A stretch of 64,000 nt of DNA. It comes from Streptomyces albireticuli. Lineage in GTDB: Bacteria > Actinomycetota > Actinomycetes > Streptomycetales > Streptomycetaceae. Position numbers and translations under genes: made by a program. Below the pieces are notes generated by a model that did no database searches, was not told the DNA's origin, and saw only the letters and a list, made by a program, of their open reading frames with translations. Position 1 is the first letter of the stretch. Every line of letters begins with the position of its first letter. Positions 17,362 through 25,158 of the stretch are shown here, in pieces. The stretch is from the NCBI RefSeq assembly GCF_021228125.1, contig NZ_JAJQQS010000026.1, positions 21,033 through 85,032 of the forward strand. Direction: 5' to 3'.

Positions 17362-18036
17362 TCAGACTCCCGCCACCAACTCGACGAGCCGACGCGTATT
17401 TGTCAGGTCCGGCAGCGCCGCGCCCGCGCCGGCCGCCCGCAGTTCTCCCTCGCTGCTTCGCCCTGTCGCCACGGCGATCACCCGGACTCCGCTGGCGACG
17501 CCTGCCTCCACGCCAGCTGGCGTGTCATCGAACAGCACCGCCTGCTCTGCCTCCAGGCCAGCGCGCTCCAGGGCGATCCGCACCAGGTCAGGCCGCTCAT
17601 CCGCGTCCTCCCCGTAGGCACCGAGCTCCCAGCGGATATGCCGGTCGAGCCCGAACACCGCCAGCTTGATCTCCGCGACGGCGCGCACGTTGCCGGACAC
17701 CACCGTCTGCACGATCCCGTCGACAGCGGCCAGCGCGCTCAGGGCCGCGGCAGCACCGGGCAGGGCGTGACCGCGCTCCCGCAGCTCCGCCGCCCGCTGC
17801 ACGTGCGCCTCCGCCAGCGCCTCAGCGAACCGCTCGAAGTCGCTGCGGCTGCTATCGATCCCGTGGAGTCCTGCGGTCTCCCGGAAGATCACCGGCTCGG
17901 TGATCCCGTCGATCTTCGCCTGCCGCTCCATCCGCCGACCGGTGACCCGCTCGAACGCCGCTGCGGACAGCTCTCTGCCCACACCGCGCGTGTCGATCAG
18001 CGTGTGGTCGATGTCCCACAGCACGATCCGCCGCAT
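17362..18036 (-). CDS. HAD-superfamily phosphatase (phosphoglycolate phosphatase-like)
   Basis: A 224-residue protein. The ATG at 18036 (MRRIVLWDIDHTLIDT) is preferred because GAGGAG lies just upstream, although the frame stays open further. Motif I is DIDHTLID, motif II is VVSGN, the Lys is in AEIKLAVFGL, and motif IV is VLFDDTPAG with two Asp. The cap insert (residues 15-90) is helical, as in subfamily IA. It would hydrolyse a small phosphate ester. The gene is divergent from the XRE/TPR regulator, with a shared 126-bp upstream region. Confidence 0.85.
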   Translation of the reverse strand: MRRIVLWDIDHTLIDTRGVGRELSAAAFERVTGRRMERQAKIDGITEPVIFRETAGLHGIDSSRSDFERFAEALAEAHVQRAAELRERGHALPGAAAALSALAAVDGIVQTVVSGNVRAVAEIKLAVFGLDRHIRWELGAYGEDADERPDLVRIALERAGLEAEQAVLFDDTPAGVEAGVASGVRVIAVATGRSSEGELRAAGAGAALPDLTNTRRLVELVAGV

Positions 18037-18162
18037 CCGACTCCTCCCCAGGGCCCGCCGCCAGGGACAGGCTGTCACACGAACGAGCCGACGAAACCAC
18101 TCTCAGCCACCCGCAGCGCTACGGTGAACTCCAGAACGGGAACCACCAGTTCAGGAGCCAGC

Positions 18163-19395
18163 ATGGTCAGCGACCTGCCCGTCGGCGCACGCATCAGATA
18201 CTGGCGCAGACGCAACGGCGGCCGATCCCAGGCCGCCATCGCCGGCCTGTGCGGCATCACCGAGGACTACCTCAGCAAGATCGAGCGCGGCCAGAAGGCG
18301 CCCTCCTTAGACGTCCTCGTCGCCCTCGCCCGAGAAATCGGCGTCCCAGTCACCGCCCTCCTCGACCACCCGACGCCCGCCGACGAAAGCGCCCCGCACC
18401 AGACGGCACCCGACGTCGCCCGCATCCTCATGGGCTACAGCCCACCCGGCCACGGCGCCCCCGTGGAACCGGCCGTCCTCCGCGAGCGCGTCGAGGCGGC
18501 CTGGCGTACCTGGCAGACCTCCCCCACCCGCTACACTGACGCCGCCACGATCCTGCCCACCCTCCTTGCCGACACCGAACGGACCGTCCGCGCCCACCGA
18601 ACGGGCCCCGACGCGGGGGCGCGCCGGGACGCCCTCCGTGCCGCCGCCGATCTGTACGGCCTCCTCCGCTCCTACTGCCGCCGCACCCAGCGCCTCGACC
18701 TCTCCCTCCTCGTCGCCGACCGCGCCCTCCGGGCCGCCGAAGACGCCGACGACCCCCTCCGCATCGCCGCCGCGCAATGGAATCTGGGGCACGTCCTCCT
18801 CGGGCAGCGCGAGCCCGAGGGTGCCGAGCAGGTCGCCACCCAGGCAGCCGAGCAGCTACAGAACGCCCCCGCCGACGCAGACGGTGAAGCGCTGGCTGGA
18901 GCCCTGCACCTCGTCATCTCCACCGCCGCAGCCCAGCGCCGGGACTGGTGGAGGGCCCGCGCTCATCTCGAGCAGCAAGCCCTGCCGCGGGCAGAGGCAG
19001 CCGGGGAGGGCAACATCCACTGGACGGTGTTCGGCCCCACGAACGTGCACCTCCACGCACTGGGCATCGAGATGCTGGCCGGAGAGGCCGCCGAAGGACT
19101 CCGCCACGCCGACGACATCGACATCTCCCAGGTGTCATCCATCGAGAGGCAGTTCACCTTCCTCCTCGACGTCGCCCGCTGCTACGACCTCCGCCGCGAG
19201 GACGCCGCCGTCCTCGTCCACCTCCTCGACATCGAACAGCTGGCCCCCGAGGACCTCACCCGGAGTCTTCCTGCCCGGCAGATCGTCGATCGCCTCCGGC
19301 ACCGGGTCCGCCCCACCTACCGTCGGCAGGTCGAAGCCCTCGTCGAGCGCCTCGGCATCGACAGCGAGTTCGGACCTGCAGGGCACCCGGACTGA
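18163..19395 (+). CDS. XRE-family regulator with C-terminal TPR region
   Basis: A 410-residue protein starting at ATG 18163 behind AGGAG. Residues 8-62 are an XRE helix-turn-helix (RSQAAIAGLCGITEDYLSKIERGQKAPSLD in consecutive helices). Residues 110-400 are helical repeats resembling TPR units (LRIAAAQWNLGHVLLGQREPEGAEQ, AGALHLVIST). In Streptomyces this layout is common for regulators that sense small peptides or metabolites. It is followed by two small genes that probably belong to the same unit. Confidence 0.8.
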   Translation: MVSDLPVGARIRYWRRRNGGRSQAAIAGLCGITEDYLSKIERGQKAPSLDVLVALAREIGVPVTALLDHPTPADESAPHQTAPDVARILMGYSPPGHGAPVEPAVLRERVEAAWRTWQTSPTRYTDAATILPTLLADTERTVRAHRTGPDAGARRDALRAAADLYGLLRSYCRRTQRLDLSLLVADRALRAAEDADDPLRIAAAQWNLGHVLLGQREPEGAEQVATQAAEQLQNAPADADGEALAGALHLVISTAAAQRRDWWRARAHLEQQALPRAEAAGEGNIHWTVFGPTNVHLHALGIEMLAGEAAEGLRHADDIDISQVSSIERQFTFLLDVARCYDLRREDAAVLVHLLDIEQLAPEDLTRSLPARQIVDRLRHRVRPTYRRQVEALVERLGIDSEFGPAGHPD

Positions 19396-19463
19396 CAGTC
19401 CGGGGTCGAGCGCCCCATCGCCCCTACCTTCGTCGCCACACCACACCGGCGACAGGGGCACTC

Positions 19464-19820
19464 ATGAACACGATCACCGCAGTCGGGTACCAGTGGGACG
19501 CCATCCGCATGCCCCGCTACCTCGGGCTCGCCGCAGCCGCACTTCTCGGCGACGGCATCGGCACCGTCATCGTCGAGCCAGGGGAACGCCGCATGTACGT
19601 CCTCGTGCCCGCCGGCGCTGCGGCCACCTGGGACTACCCCGAGACCCGAGCCCTCGGCAGGGACTCCTACCTCCCGCTCCCTCCTCCCGCCTGTACCAGA
19701 CCACCTGGACCGTACTGGCTCACACCACCCGACTGGCGGTGGCCCCTCGCCGACCCTGCCAAGCTGCTCACCGCGCTGGAGGCAGTCGCCAGTCCGACCC
19801 GGGACGCCCCATGCCCATGA
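19464..19820 (+). CDS. Hypothetical protein in the XRE/DUF6415 unit
   Basis: A 118-residue protein beginning ITAVGYQWDAIRMPRYLG, with central VIVEPGERRMYVLVPAGAAATWDYP. The start is behind GACAGGGG. Genes of this type regularly sit between an XRE/TPR regulator and a DUF6415 gene in Streptomyces; the N-terminal part resembles the small primase-polymerase-like proteins found there. No catalytic residues are clear. The stop overlaps the next ATG in ATGA. Confidence 0.65.
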   Translation: MNTITAVGYQWDAIRMPRYLGLAAAALLGDGIGTVIVEPGERRMYVLVPAGAAATWDYPETRALGRDSYLPLPPPACTRPPGPYWLTPPDWRWPLADPAKLLTALEAVASPTRDAPCP

Positions 19821-20149
19821 CCCGCGCTCACGACGACTCCGCGGTCCGGGCCCACATCCACCAGGCCGCGACCCTCCGCCGTCGTCGGCCAGCCGCAGGC
19901 GAGGTGGCAGAGCTGGATACCCTGCTCCGCAGGGACCTCCAGCAACTGCTCCCCGCGGTCCAGGCCCAGGTCGAGCGGCTCTGGCACGGCAGCCTCCACT
20001 GGTATCTCGACCAGGCTGCCCTCGACCTGATCGCCGAGCACACCCGGCACCGCCTCACCGGCGAACCCCTCCACGACATCGCCCACGTCGCCCAGCTCGC
20101 CCGCGACTGCCAGCGCCTCCTCGACTGGCCGTCATCGAGAAGCCGTTGA
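19817..20149 (+). CDS. DUF6415 family protein
   Basis: A 110-residue helical protein with EVAELDTLLRRDLQQLLPAVQAQ and LARDCQRLLDW, the pattern of Streptomyces DUF6415 proteins. ATG 19817 overlaps the preceding stop; ATG 19811 is a possible alternative in the same frame. Databases call the family natural-product-biosynthesis associated, but its role is unknown. It closes the regulator unit. Confidence 0.7.
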   Translation: MTRAHDDSAVRAHIHQAATLRRRRPAAGEVAELDTLLRRDLQQLLPAVQAQVERLWHGSLHWYLDQAALDLIAEHTRHRLTGEPLHDIAHVAQLARDCQRLLDWPSSRSR

Positions 20150-20363
20150 CACCGTTGTCGCAGGTCGGCGAGTTGTGTGCATTTTGGTCACGGCCGGATT
20201 CCATCGGTGCATATATCTGCCGCATGGGCCGGAGGCATGGCACAGTGGATAGGAACGGTTGATGATTCACCCACGTCAGTTCGCAGATCAGTGGCCTCAG
20301 AAGACCAGCTGTCAGCGATCGACGGGGAGCACGAGATCGGCAGTCTCGACGGGGGATCCATCC

Positions 20364-20627
20364 ATGCTGTACCGCGTGCGCTCCACCAGGAAGGCCATCG
20401 ACCAAGACGAGATCACCGCCCTCTACGCGTGGGCACCCGGCTCGTGCTTCCGGTGCGCCGCAGTCGGCGCCGACACGACGAAGCTGGACGTTATCGACAC
20501 GCCCATCGGAGATCGGTACGAGATCCGAGCATGCCGCCGCTGTGTCATCGACCTTGAGGGCGAACGGCGGTGGCATGCCGAGCGCTGCGAAACCGACTAC
20601 GCGCCAGGCGGGCTCGGCGCCGTGTAG
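20364..20627 (+). CDS. Small zinc-ribbon-like protein
   Basis: An 87-residue protein starting at ATG 20364 behind GGGGATCC. It has CFRC (residues 24-27) and CRRC (52-55), two Cys pairs spaced as in a zinc ribbon, plus one later Cys. Around them lie short strands (TKLDVIDTPIGDRYEI). It ends directly at a very long terminator hairpin. An earlier in-frame ATG exists at 20259 but has no support. It may bind nucleic acid or protein; function is not recognised. Confidence 0.6.
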   Translation: MLYRVRSTRKAIDQDEITALYAWAPGSCFRCAAVGADTTKLDVIDTPIGDRYEIRACRRCVIDLEGERRWHAERCETDYAPGGLGAV

Positions 20628-20678
20628 ACACCCAGATGGACCTCCCCGGTGTTGCTGCGGGGAGGTCCATCTGGGTGT
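20628..20678 (+). terminator. Very strong hairpin terminator
   Basis: A 21-bp perfect stem (20628-20648 with 20658-20678) and a 9-base loop start immediately after the stop of the zinc-ribbon-like gene. No T tract follows, as is common in Streptomyces. Its strength and place fit the outer edge of the accessory block. Confidence 0.8.
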
Positions 20679-20776
20679 AGACGCAGTGGCGATGGGCGTC
20701 GGAGCCGGGGGGAATCTGGGGAGTTTCCCTCTCTGGAGAGCCTTGGGGGAGAAGCGGATGCGCCATCAACGACTCG

Positions 20777-20807
20777 TCAAGGGAACAGAGCAGACCATCA
20801 AGGGAAC
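20777..20807. repeat. Direct repeat TCAAGGGAAC, 21 bp apart
   Basis: TCAAGGGAAC occurs at 20777-20786 and 20798-20807, exactly 21 bp (two helical turns) apart, in a 160-bp stretch without genes. It precedes the short frame at 20840. This spacing is typical of a protein-binding direct repeat, either an operator or the arm site of an integrase near a prophage edge. Both are possible. Confidence 0.45.
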
Positions 20808-20839
20808 GCAAAGTATGCAGGTAGTTGCCCCTGCGGCTC

Positions 20840-21004
20840 ATGTCGCGAGATGTTCGCCCTGATGCCGAGGAGTACCGGCCGATGTACATGACCTACCCGG
20901 ACCCGGCGGCACTGCCGGCGATCACGCGGGCGATCGGCAAGGCGTACCTGCCGCACATGACGGCGGCGCAGGGGGTGCGCCTGATGCGGCAGTTCTCGTC
21001 GTAG
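20840..21004 (+). CDS. Short ORF, possible gene remnant
   Basis: A 54-residue frame (VRPDAEEYRP, PDPAALPAITRAIGKAYLP, LMRQFSS) with strongly GC-biased third positions from about residue 8 on, so it behaves as coding DNA. There is no clear ribosome site. It may be the surviving 3' end of a gene cut by integration at the prophage edge, or a small gene. No family is recognised. Confidence 0.35.
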   Translation: MSRDVRPDAEEYRPMYMTYPDPAALPAITRAIGKAYLPHMTAAQGVRLMRQFSS

Positions 21005-21170
21005 ACGGGCGCGTTCCCGAGCGGTCCCGCGCCGCGTCCGCTTCCGGGTGAGGAGCGGAGCCCGCGGCGGTGGCCCTGAGGGGCGGCATGCCGACGGCCC
21101 CGGCGCCGCTCGGGGCGGTACGGGGCCGTCGCGCACCGCCTGTCCGCCGGGCGGCGGTCCGGTGTCCGGG

Positions 21171-21341
21171 TCAGGCCTCGGGCTGGAGCAGGCCGCGCTC
21201 GTACGCCTTCACCAGGCGCTGGGGTACGAGGTGCACCGTGCCGTCGAGGGTGACGGGCACCAGGGCCGGTGTCGTGGCCTTCCACTGGGCGCGGCGGTGG
21301 CGGGTGTTGCTGCGGGACATCTTCCGCTTGGGTACGGCCAT
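21171..21341 (-). CDS. rpmF: 50S ribosomal protein L32, cysteine-free paralog
   Basis: A 56-residue protein beginning MAVPKRKMSRSNTRHRRAQW, the conserved N-terminus of bL32. In the standard Streptomyces protein the second half carries four Cys binding zinc; here it reads LVPVTLDGTVHLVPQRLVKAYERGLLQ with no Cys. It is thus the zinc-independent (C-minus) form, which bacteria usually express under zinc starvation through Zur. The start ATG at 21341 has GAGGAGG 7 bases upstream. An imperfect palindrome lies 45 bp upstream. It stands alone, not in a ribosomal cluster. Confidence 0.88.
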   Translation of the reverse strand: MAVPKRKMSRSNTRHRRAQWKATTPALVPVTLDGTVHLVPQRLVKAYERGLLQPEA

Positions 21342-21385
21342 GGGGATCCTCCTCGTGCGGCGGGCGGGACGACGCGAACGCTACA

Positions 21386-21406
21386 TGAAAACGGATCCCA
21401 TTTCCA
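21386..21406. promoter_or_regulatory. Imperfect palindrome upstream of the L32 paralog
   Basis: The arms TGAAAACGG and CATTTCCA face each other over 21 bp, with the AT-rich outer parts that Zur-type sites have. The spacing is longer than the 15-bp TGAAAATGATTTTCA consensus of actinobacterial Zur, so this is only a candidate. It lies between the aminopeptidase stop and the L32 start. Confidence 0.3.
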
Positions 21407-21411
21407 AGAAA

Positions 21412-22179
21412 TTAGGGGGCGGTGAGGATGCGCGGGCCCTCCTCCGTGATCGCGACCGTGTGCTCGAAGTGCGCCGCCCGGCTGCCGTCGGTGGTGCGCA
21501 GCGTCCAGCCGTCGGCGTCCGTGCGGTAACCGTCGCGGCCGCCCGCCATCAGCATCGGTTCTATCGCCAGCACCAGGCCGTGCCGCAGCGGCATTCCCCG
21601 GCGCGGGCGCCCGCGGTTGGGGACGGGCGGGTCCTCGTGCATCTGGCGGCCGATGCCGTGGCCGCCGAAGTCGGTGGGCGTCCCGCAGCGGGCCGCGCGG
21701 ACGACGCCGCCGATGGCGTGGGAGATGTCCCCGAGCCGGTTGCCCACGACGGCCGCGGCGATCCCGGCGGCCAGCGCCTCGCGCGTGGCGTCCATCAGCT
21801 CCGTGTCCCCGGCGCGCGGCGTGCCGACGCCGAACGTGAGGGCCGAGTCGCCCGTCCAGCCGTCGAGCCGGGCCCCGCAGTCGACGCTCACCAGGTCGCC
21901 GTCGCGCAGCCGGTAGTCGTCGGGGATGCCGTGGACGATCGCGTCGTTGACCGACGCGCAGATCACCGCGGGGAACGGTGTGGGTGCGAACGAGGGGTGG
22001 TAGCCCAGGAACGGCGAGGTCGCGCCCGCCTCGTCCAGCACGGCGCGCGCCGCCTCGTCCAGCTCCCGCAGGCTCACCCCCACACCCGCCGCCTCACGCG
22101 CGGCGGCCAGCGCGCGGGCCACGACGCGGCCCGCCTCGCGCATGGCGTCCAGCTCGGCATCGGACTTGATCTCCACCAT
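21412..22179 (-). CDS. map: Type I methionine aminopeptidase
   Basis: A 255-residue enzyme that removes the initiator Met from new proteins. The metal ligands are all present: Asp in VSVDCGA and in GWTGDSA, His in GGHGIGR, Glu in AIEPM and Glu in HFEHT. It begins EIKSDAELDAMREAGRVVA and lacks the N-terminal zinc or SH3 extension, so it is a short type Ia enzyme. Streptomyces usually has another copy in the ribosomal protein region, making this a likely paralog. It is divergent from a small XRE gene, with possible operators between them. Confidence 0.92.
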   Translation of the reverse strand: MVEIKSDAELDAMREAGRVVARALAAAREAAGVGVSLRELDEAARAVLDEAGATSPFLGYHPSFAPTPFPAVICASVNDAIVHGIPDDYRLRDGDLVSVDCGARLDGWTGDSALTFGVGTPRAGDTELMDATREALAAGIAAAVVGNRLGDISHAIGGVVRAARCGTPTDFGGHGIGRQMHEDPPVPNRGRPRRGMPLRHGLVLAIEPMLMAGGRDGYRTDADGWTLRTTDGSRAAHFEHTVAITEEGPRILTAP

Positions 22180-22230
22180 GGTCTGTCGCTCCCGTTCTCT
22201 CGGCCCGGCTCGACGAGCCGGGCCAATTCT

Positions 22231-22267
22231 TATACCGGTATAGTTATCACGGTATTAGTATCACGGT
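22231..22267. promoter_or_regulatory. Operator cluster between map and the XRE gene
   Basis: A perfect palindrome TATACCGGTATA is at 22231-22242. TATCACGGT is repeated at 22245-22253 and 22259-22267, 14 bp apart, the last copy ending one base before the ATG at 22269. This AT-rich block in GC-rich DNA contains the shared promoters. The XRE protein is the natural binder; autoregulation is inferred. Confidence 0.55.
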
Positions 22268-22268
22268 C

Positions 22269-22547
22269 ATGGTGAGGAACCCTTTGACCCCCTGGGAGCG
22301 CCGCCGCGGCGAGACCTTCGGCCTGCTGCTCCGCAGAGCCCGCGGCGACCGGAGCATGGTGGAGATCGCGGCGGCCGCCGGGCTGTCCGCCGAGACGCTG
22401 CGCAAGATCGAGACGGGCCGGGCCCCGACCCCCGCCTTCTTCACGGTGGCGGCCCTGGCCACCGTCCTCGGCCTGTCCATGGACGACCTGGCCGCGGCCT
22501 CCGCGGAGGGCGCCGGCACGGAGCCGGAACTCGCGGAGGTCGGATGA
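22269..22547 (+). CDS. Small XRE-family transcriptional regulator
   Basis: A 92-residue protein with a single HTH: GETFGLLLRRARGDRSMVEIAAAAGLSAETLRKIETGRAP spans residues 14-53 as the typical five-helix fold. A short helix ASMDDLAAA-like end follows. It has no ligand domain. The ATG has no ribosome site and follows a repeat directly, so the message may be leaderless. It probably controls itself and the divergent aminopeptidase gene. Confidence 0.82.
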   Translation: MVRNPLTPWERRRGETFGLLLRRARGDRSMVEIAAAAGLSAETLRKIETGRAPTPAFFTVAALATVLGLSMDDLAAASAEGAGTEPELAEVG

Positions 22548-22771
22548 GCGAGGCGCCGTAGGGCGGCCCCGCCCGCGCCCTCGTGGCCCTGGCGCGCCCG
22601 CGCCCGCGGAACCGCCTGCCGGAACGGCAAGCGGAAGGCGGCGAGCGTGCGGCACCCGAGTGGGATCGTCCGCCCCGTGGACGTCTCCACCACGCTTGAT
22701 GGGTGCCGGACCCATGTCCGGGGAAGAAACCCCGACACATGAGCGGAACGGCAGGGCGGAGTACGCGACGC

Positions 22772-23992
22772 ATGACGGGCAGCTACCGCGCGCTGTTCCG
22801 GCACCCCGGTGCCGTACGGCTGGCGCTGGGCGGGCTCATCGGGCGGCTGCCCGTCGGAATGCTGGGGCTCGCCTTCATCCTGGTGCTCCGTGACTCCGCC
22901 GGCTCCTACGCCGCGGGCGGCCTCGCGGCCGGAAGCTACCTGCTCACCGCCGCGGTGTGCGTGCCGCTGTGGAGCCGGGCGGCGGACCGCGTCGGGCCGC
23001 GACCCGTACTGATGACCACCGGCCTGGGCCAGGCGTGCGTACTGGTCACCTTCTCCCTGCTGGCCGGTCACGGCGCCGGCACGGCGGTGCTCGTGACCCT
23101 GGCGGCGGCCACCGGCGTCCTGCTGCCGCCGCTCGGGGCCGTGATGAGGGCGCTGTGGTCGACGGCGCTGGCCGACGAGCCCGACGCCAAGAGAGCGGCC
23201 TTCGCCTACGAATCCCTGGTGATGGACCTCGCCTTCGTCATCGGACCGACCGTGGTCGCCGGCATCGCGGCACTGACCGGCGCGGCCGGAAGCCTGCTCT
23301 GCGCGGCCGCCGCCACCGCCGTCGGATGCCTCACGGTGGCCGCCGCCGCGCGCGTGTCCGTCGTCCCCGTCCGGCGGCGGCCCGGCGACACGCCCCGGCT
23401 GGGCCCCCTGCGCGACCCCGCCCAGCTGAGCCTGCTGCTGATCGGCTTCCTGCTGATGGGCAGCGTCAACCTCACCGAGATGTCCCTGGTGGCCTCCGCC
23501 GACGCGGCCGGTCACCGCCATGCCTCCGGCCCGCTGATCGCCGCGCTCGCCTGCGGCAGCCTGATCGGGGGCTTCGGCTACGGCGGCCGGCGGTGGCGGG
23601 CCGGCCCCGCCCGCCGGCTCGCGCTCCTGCTCGCGGCGCTGGCGGCCGGCTGGGCGGCCCCGGCGGCGGTCGGCAACCTCTGGGCGCTGGGCGCCGTGCT
23701 CGCCCTCGCCGGACTCGCCCTCACCCCGGCGATCACCGCGCAATACGAGACCCTGGACGGCATCGCCGTGCCCGGCTCGCTGACCGAGTCGTTCGGCTGG
23801 CTCAACGCGGCCGGCGCCGCCGGCATGTCGGCGGGCGCCGCCGTCGCCGGACTCCTGGCGGGGACACCTGCCCACGGCTTCCTCCTGGCCGCGGCGTCCT
23901 GCGCCCTCGCCTGCGCGCTGGCCTGCGGATGCCGCGGCGTCTGGCGCGGCCGGACGAAACCGGCCGAGGGCGTTCCCCTCATGCGGACATGA
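22772..23992 (+). CDS. MFS transporter
   Basis: A 406-residue protein with about 12 hydrophobic segments, starting ALFRHPGAVRLALGGLIGRLP. The loop RAADRVGPRPVL is the MFS A-motif equivalent between helices 2 and 3. ATG 22772 gives the best-aligned N-terminus; ATG 22739 would add 11 polar residues. It resembles the small set of actinobacterial drug or metabolite exporters with an A/G-rich second half. The substrate is unknown. It lies alone between the XRE gene and the broken oxidoreductase. Confidence 0.82.
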   Translation: MTGSYRALFRHPGAVRLALGGLIGRLPVGMLGLAFILVLRDSAGSYAAGGLAAGSYLLTAAVCVPLWSRAADRVGPRPVLMTTGLGQACVLVTFSLLAGHGAGTAVLVTLAAATGVLLPPLGAVMRALWSTALADEPDAKRAAFAYESLVMDLAFVIGPTVVAGIAALTGAAGSLLCAAAATAVGCLTVAAAARVSVVPVRRRPGDTPRLGPLRDPAQLSLLLIGFLLMGSVNLTEMSLVASADAAGHRHASGPLIAALACGSLIGGFGYGGRRWRAGPARRLALLLAALAAGWAAPAAVGNLWALGAVLALAGLALTPAITAQYETLDGIAVPGSLTESFGWLNAAGAAGMSAGAAVAGLLAGTPAHGFLLAAASCALACALACGCRGVWRGRTKPAEGVPLMRT

Positions 23993-24228
23993 CGTTCCGG
24001 CCGGGGTGTGCTTCGCGGGGCGCGTGAAGACGGAAGGCGCGTCCCCGACCGCCGACCGGTCGCAGGTGGTGAAGACACCCTCACGGGTGAACTTAGACCG
24101 GGGCGACCGTCCGGAGCCGGCGCGGAGGTTCTCCGGGAAAGCCGAGGGTAGGTTCATGGAGCGGCTTCGGACCGGCCTTCCGTCCGGATCGGAACAGCCG
24201 GGTTCGCGCGCCGTAACCGGGGGGCGGG

Positions 24229-25158
24229 ATGCGCGGTATGGCAGATGTCGTGGTCGTGGGCAATGGCGCGGTCGGCCTGTCGGTCGCGGTGGAGATCGCG
24301 CGCCGGGCACCGGAGTTGAAGATCTCGGTGATCGGTCCCGCGGAGCGCGCGCGGGCGGCGAGCGTGGCCGCGGGGGCCATGCTGAACTGCTTCGGCGAAG
24401 TCACCACGCACACCCGCCGGCATCCCGTGTCCGAAGCCCGCTTCGCCGTCGCGCGGGCGGCCCTGGACCTGTGGCCGCGGTGGCTCGCGGCACTGGAGGA
24501 GGACGTCGGCGAAGCGTCCGCGTCCGCGGTGCGCGCCTCGTGGAGCGACGGCACGTTCGTCATCATGAGCAGCAGCTCGGGGCGGATCGCCGGTGAGAAC
24601 TTCGAGGCGATGTGCGCGACCGCCGCCGAGCTCGGCGAGCCGCACGAGCTCGTGGCTCCCGAGCAGGTGGACGGCCTCGCGCCGCGCCTGGGGCACCGTC
24701 CGCTGCGGGTCCTGCACCTGCGGAGGGAAGGCGCCGTGGACGGGCGGGCGCTGGTCGCCGCCCTCGAACGAGCGGCATGCGAGCGGGGCGTGGAACGCGT
24801 GCCCGCGACCGTGCGCTCGCTGCTGCGGGCATCGGGCGGTGCGGTGTCCGGGGTGGAGCTGGAGGACGGCAGGCGGGTGGCGGCGGGAGCGGTGGTCCTG
24901 GCGGCCGGCGTCGCCGGCGGCGCCCTGGCGGACCAGGTGCTGCCCCCGGGCGCCGTCCCGCCCATGCTGCACGGAACGGGCCTCGCGGTGACCGTGAAAC
25001 GGGTGAACACCGGCCCCCGGGGGCCTCATGTGATCCGCACGCCCAACCGGGCCGGCACCTGCGGTCTGCACGTGGTGCCGCTGGCCGGCGAGGACGAGCA
25101 GTACATCGGCGCGACGAACGTCATCACCTTCGGCCCGGCGACCGGCTTCGCCCCACAC
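24229..25158 (+). pseudogene. Truncated FAD-dependent oxidoreductase (DAO family)
   Basis: About 310 residues match a D-amino-acid-oxidase-type flavoenzyme. ADVVVVGNGAVGLSVAVEIA gives the GxGxxG dinucleotide site, VAAGAMLNCFGEV the flavin region, and AAGVAGGALADQVLPPG and YIGATNVITFGPATGF follow. Near 25150 homology stops, with the usual C-terminal FAD-binding part missing, and coding continues in another frame as the front of a decarboxylase. In the original frame only junk follows to 25278. The gene is therefore 3'-truncated by a deletion that fused two neighbours out of frame. Confidence 0.75.

Noticed and set aside
1..20200. A tailocin (headless tail) instead of a prophage
   Set aside because: A full-length capsid protein and head-tail joining genes are present, so the unit encodes heads as well as tails.
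20893..21285. A leftward frame overlapping the L32 paralog
   Set aside because: It is Arg/Pro/Gly-rich with no family likeness, while the L32 protein in another frame is unmistakable.
22247..24310. A 687-residue leftward open frame
   Set aside because: It covers the XRE and MFS genes in reverse and has no membrane segments or motifs of its own.
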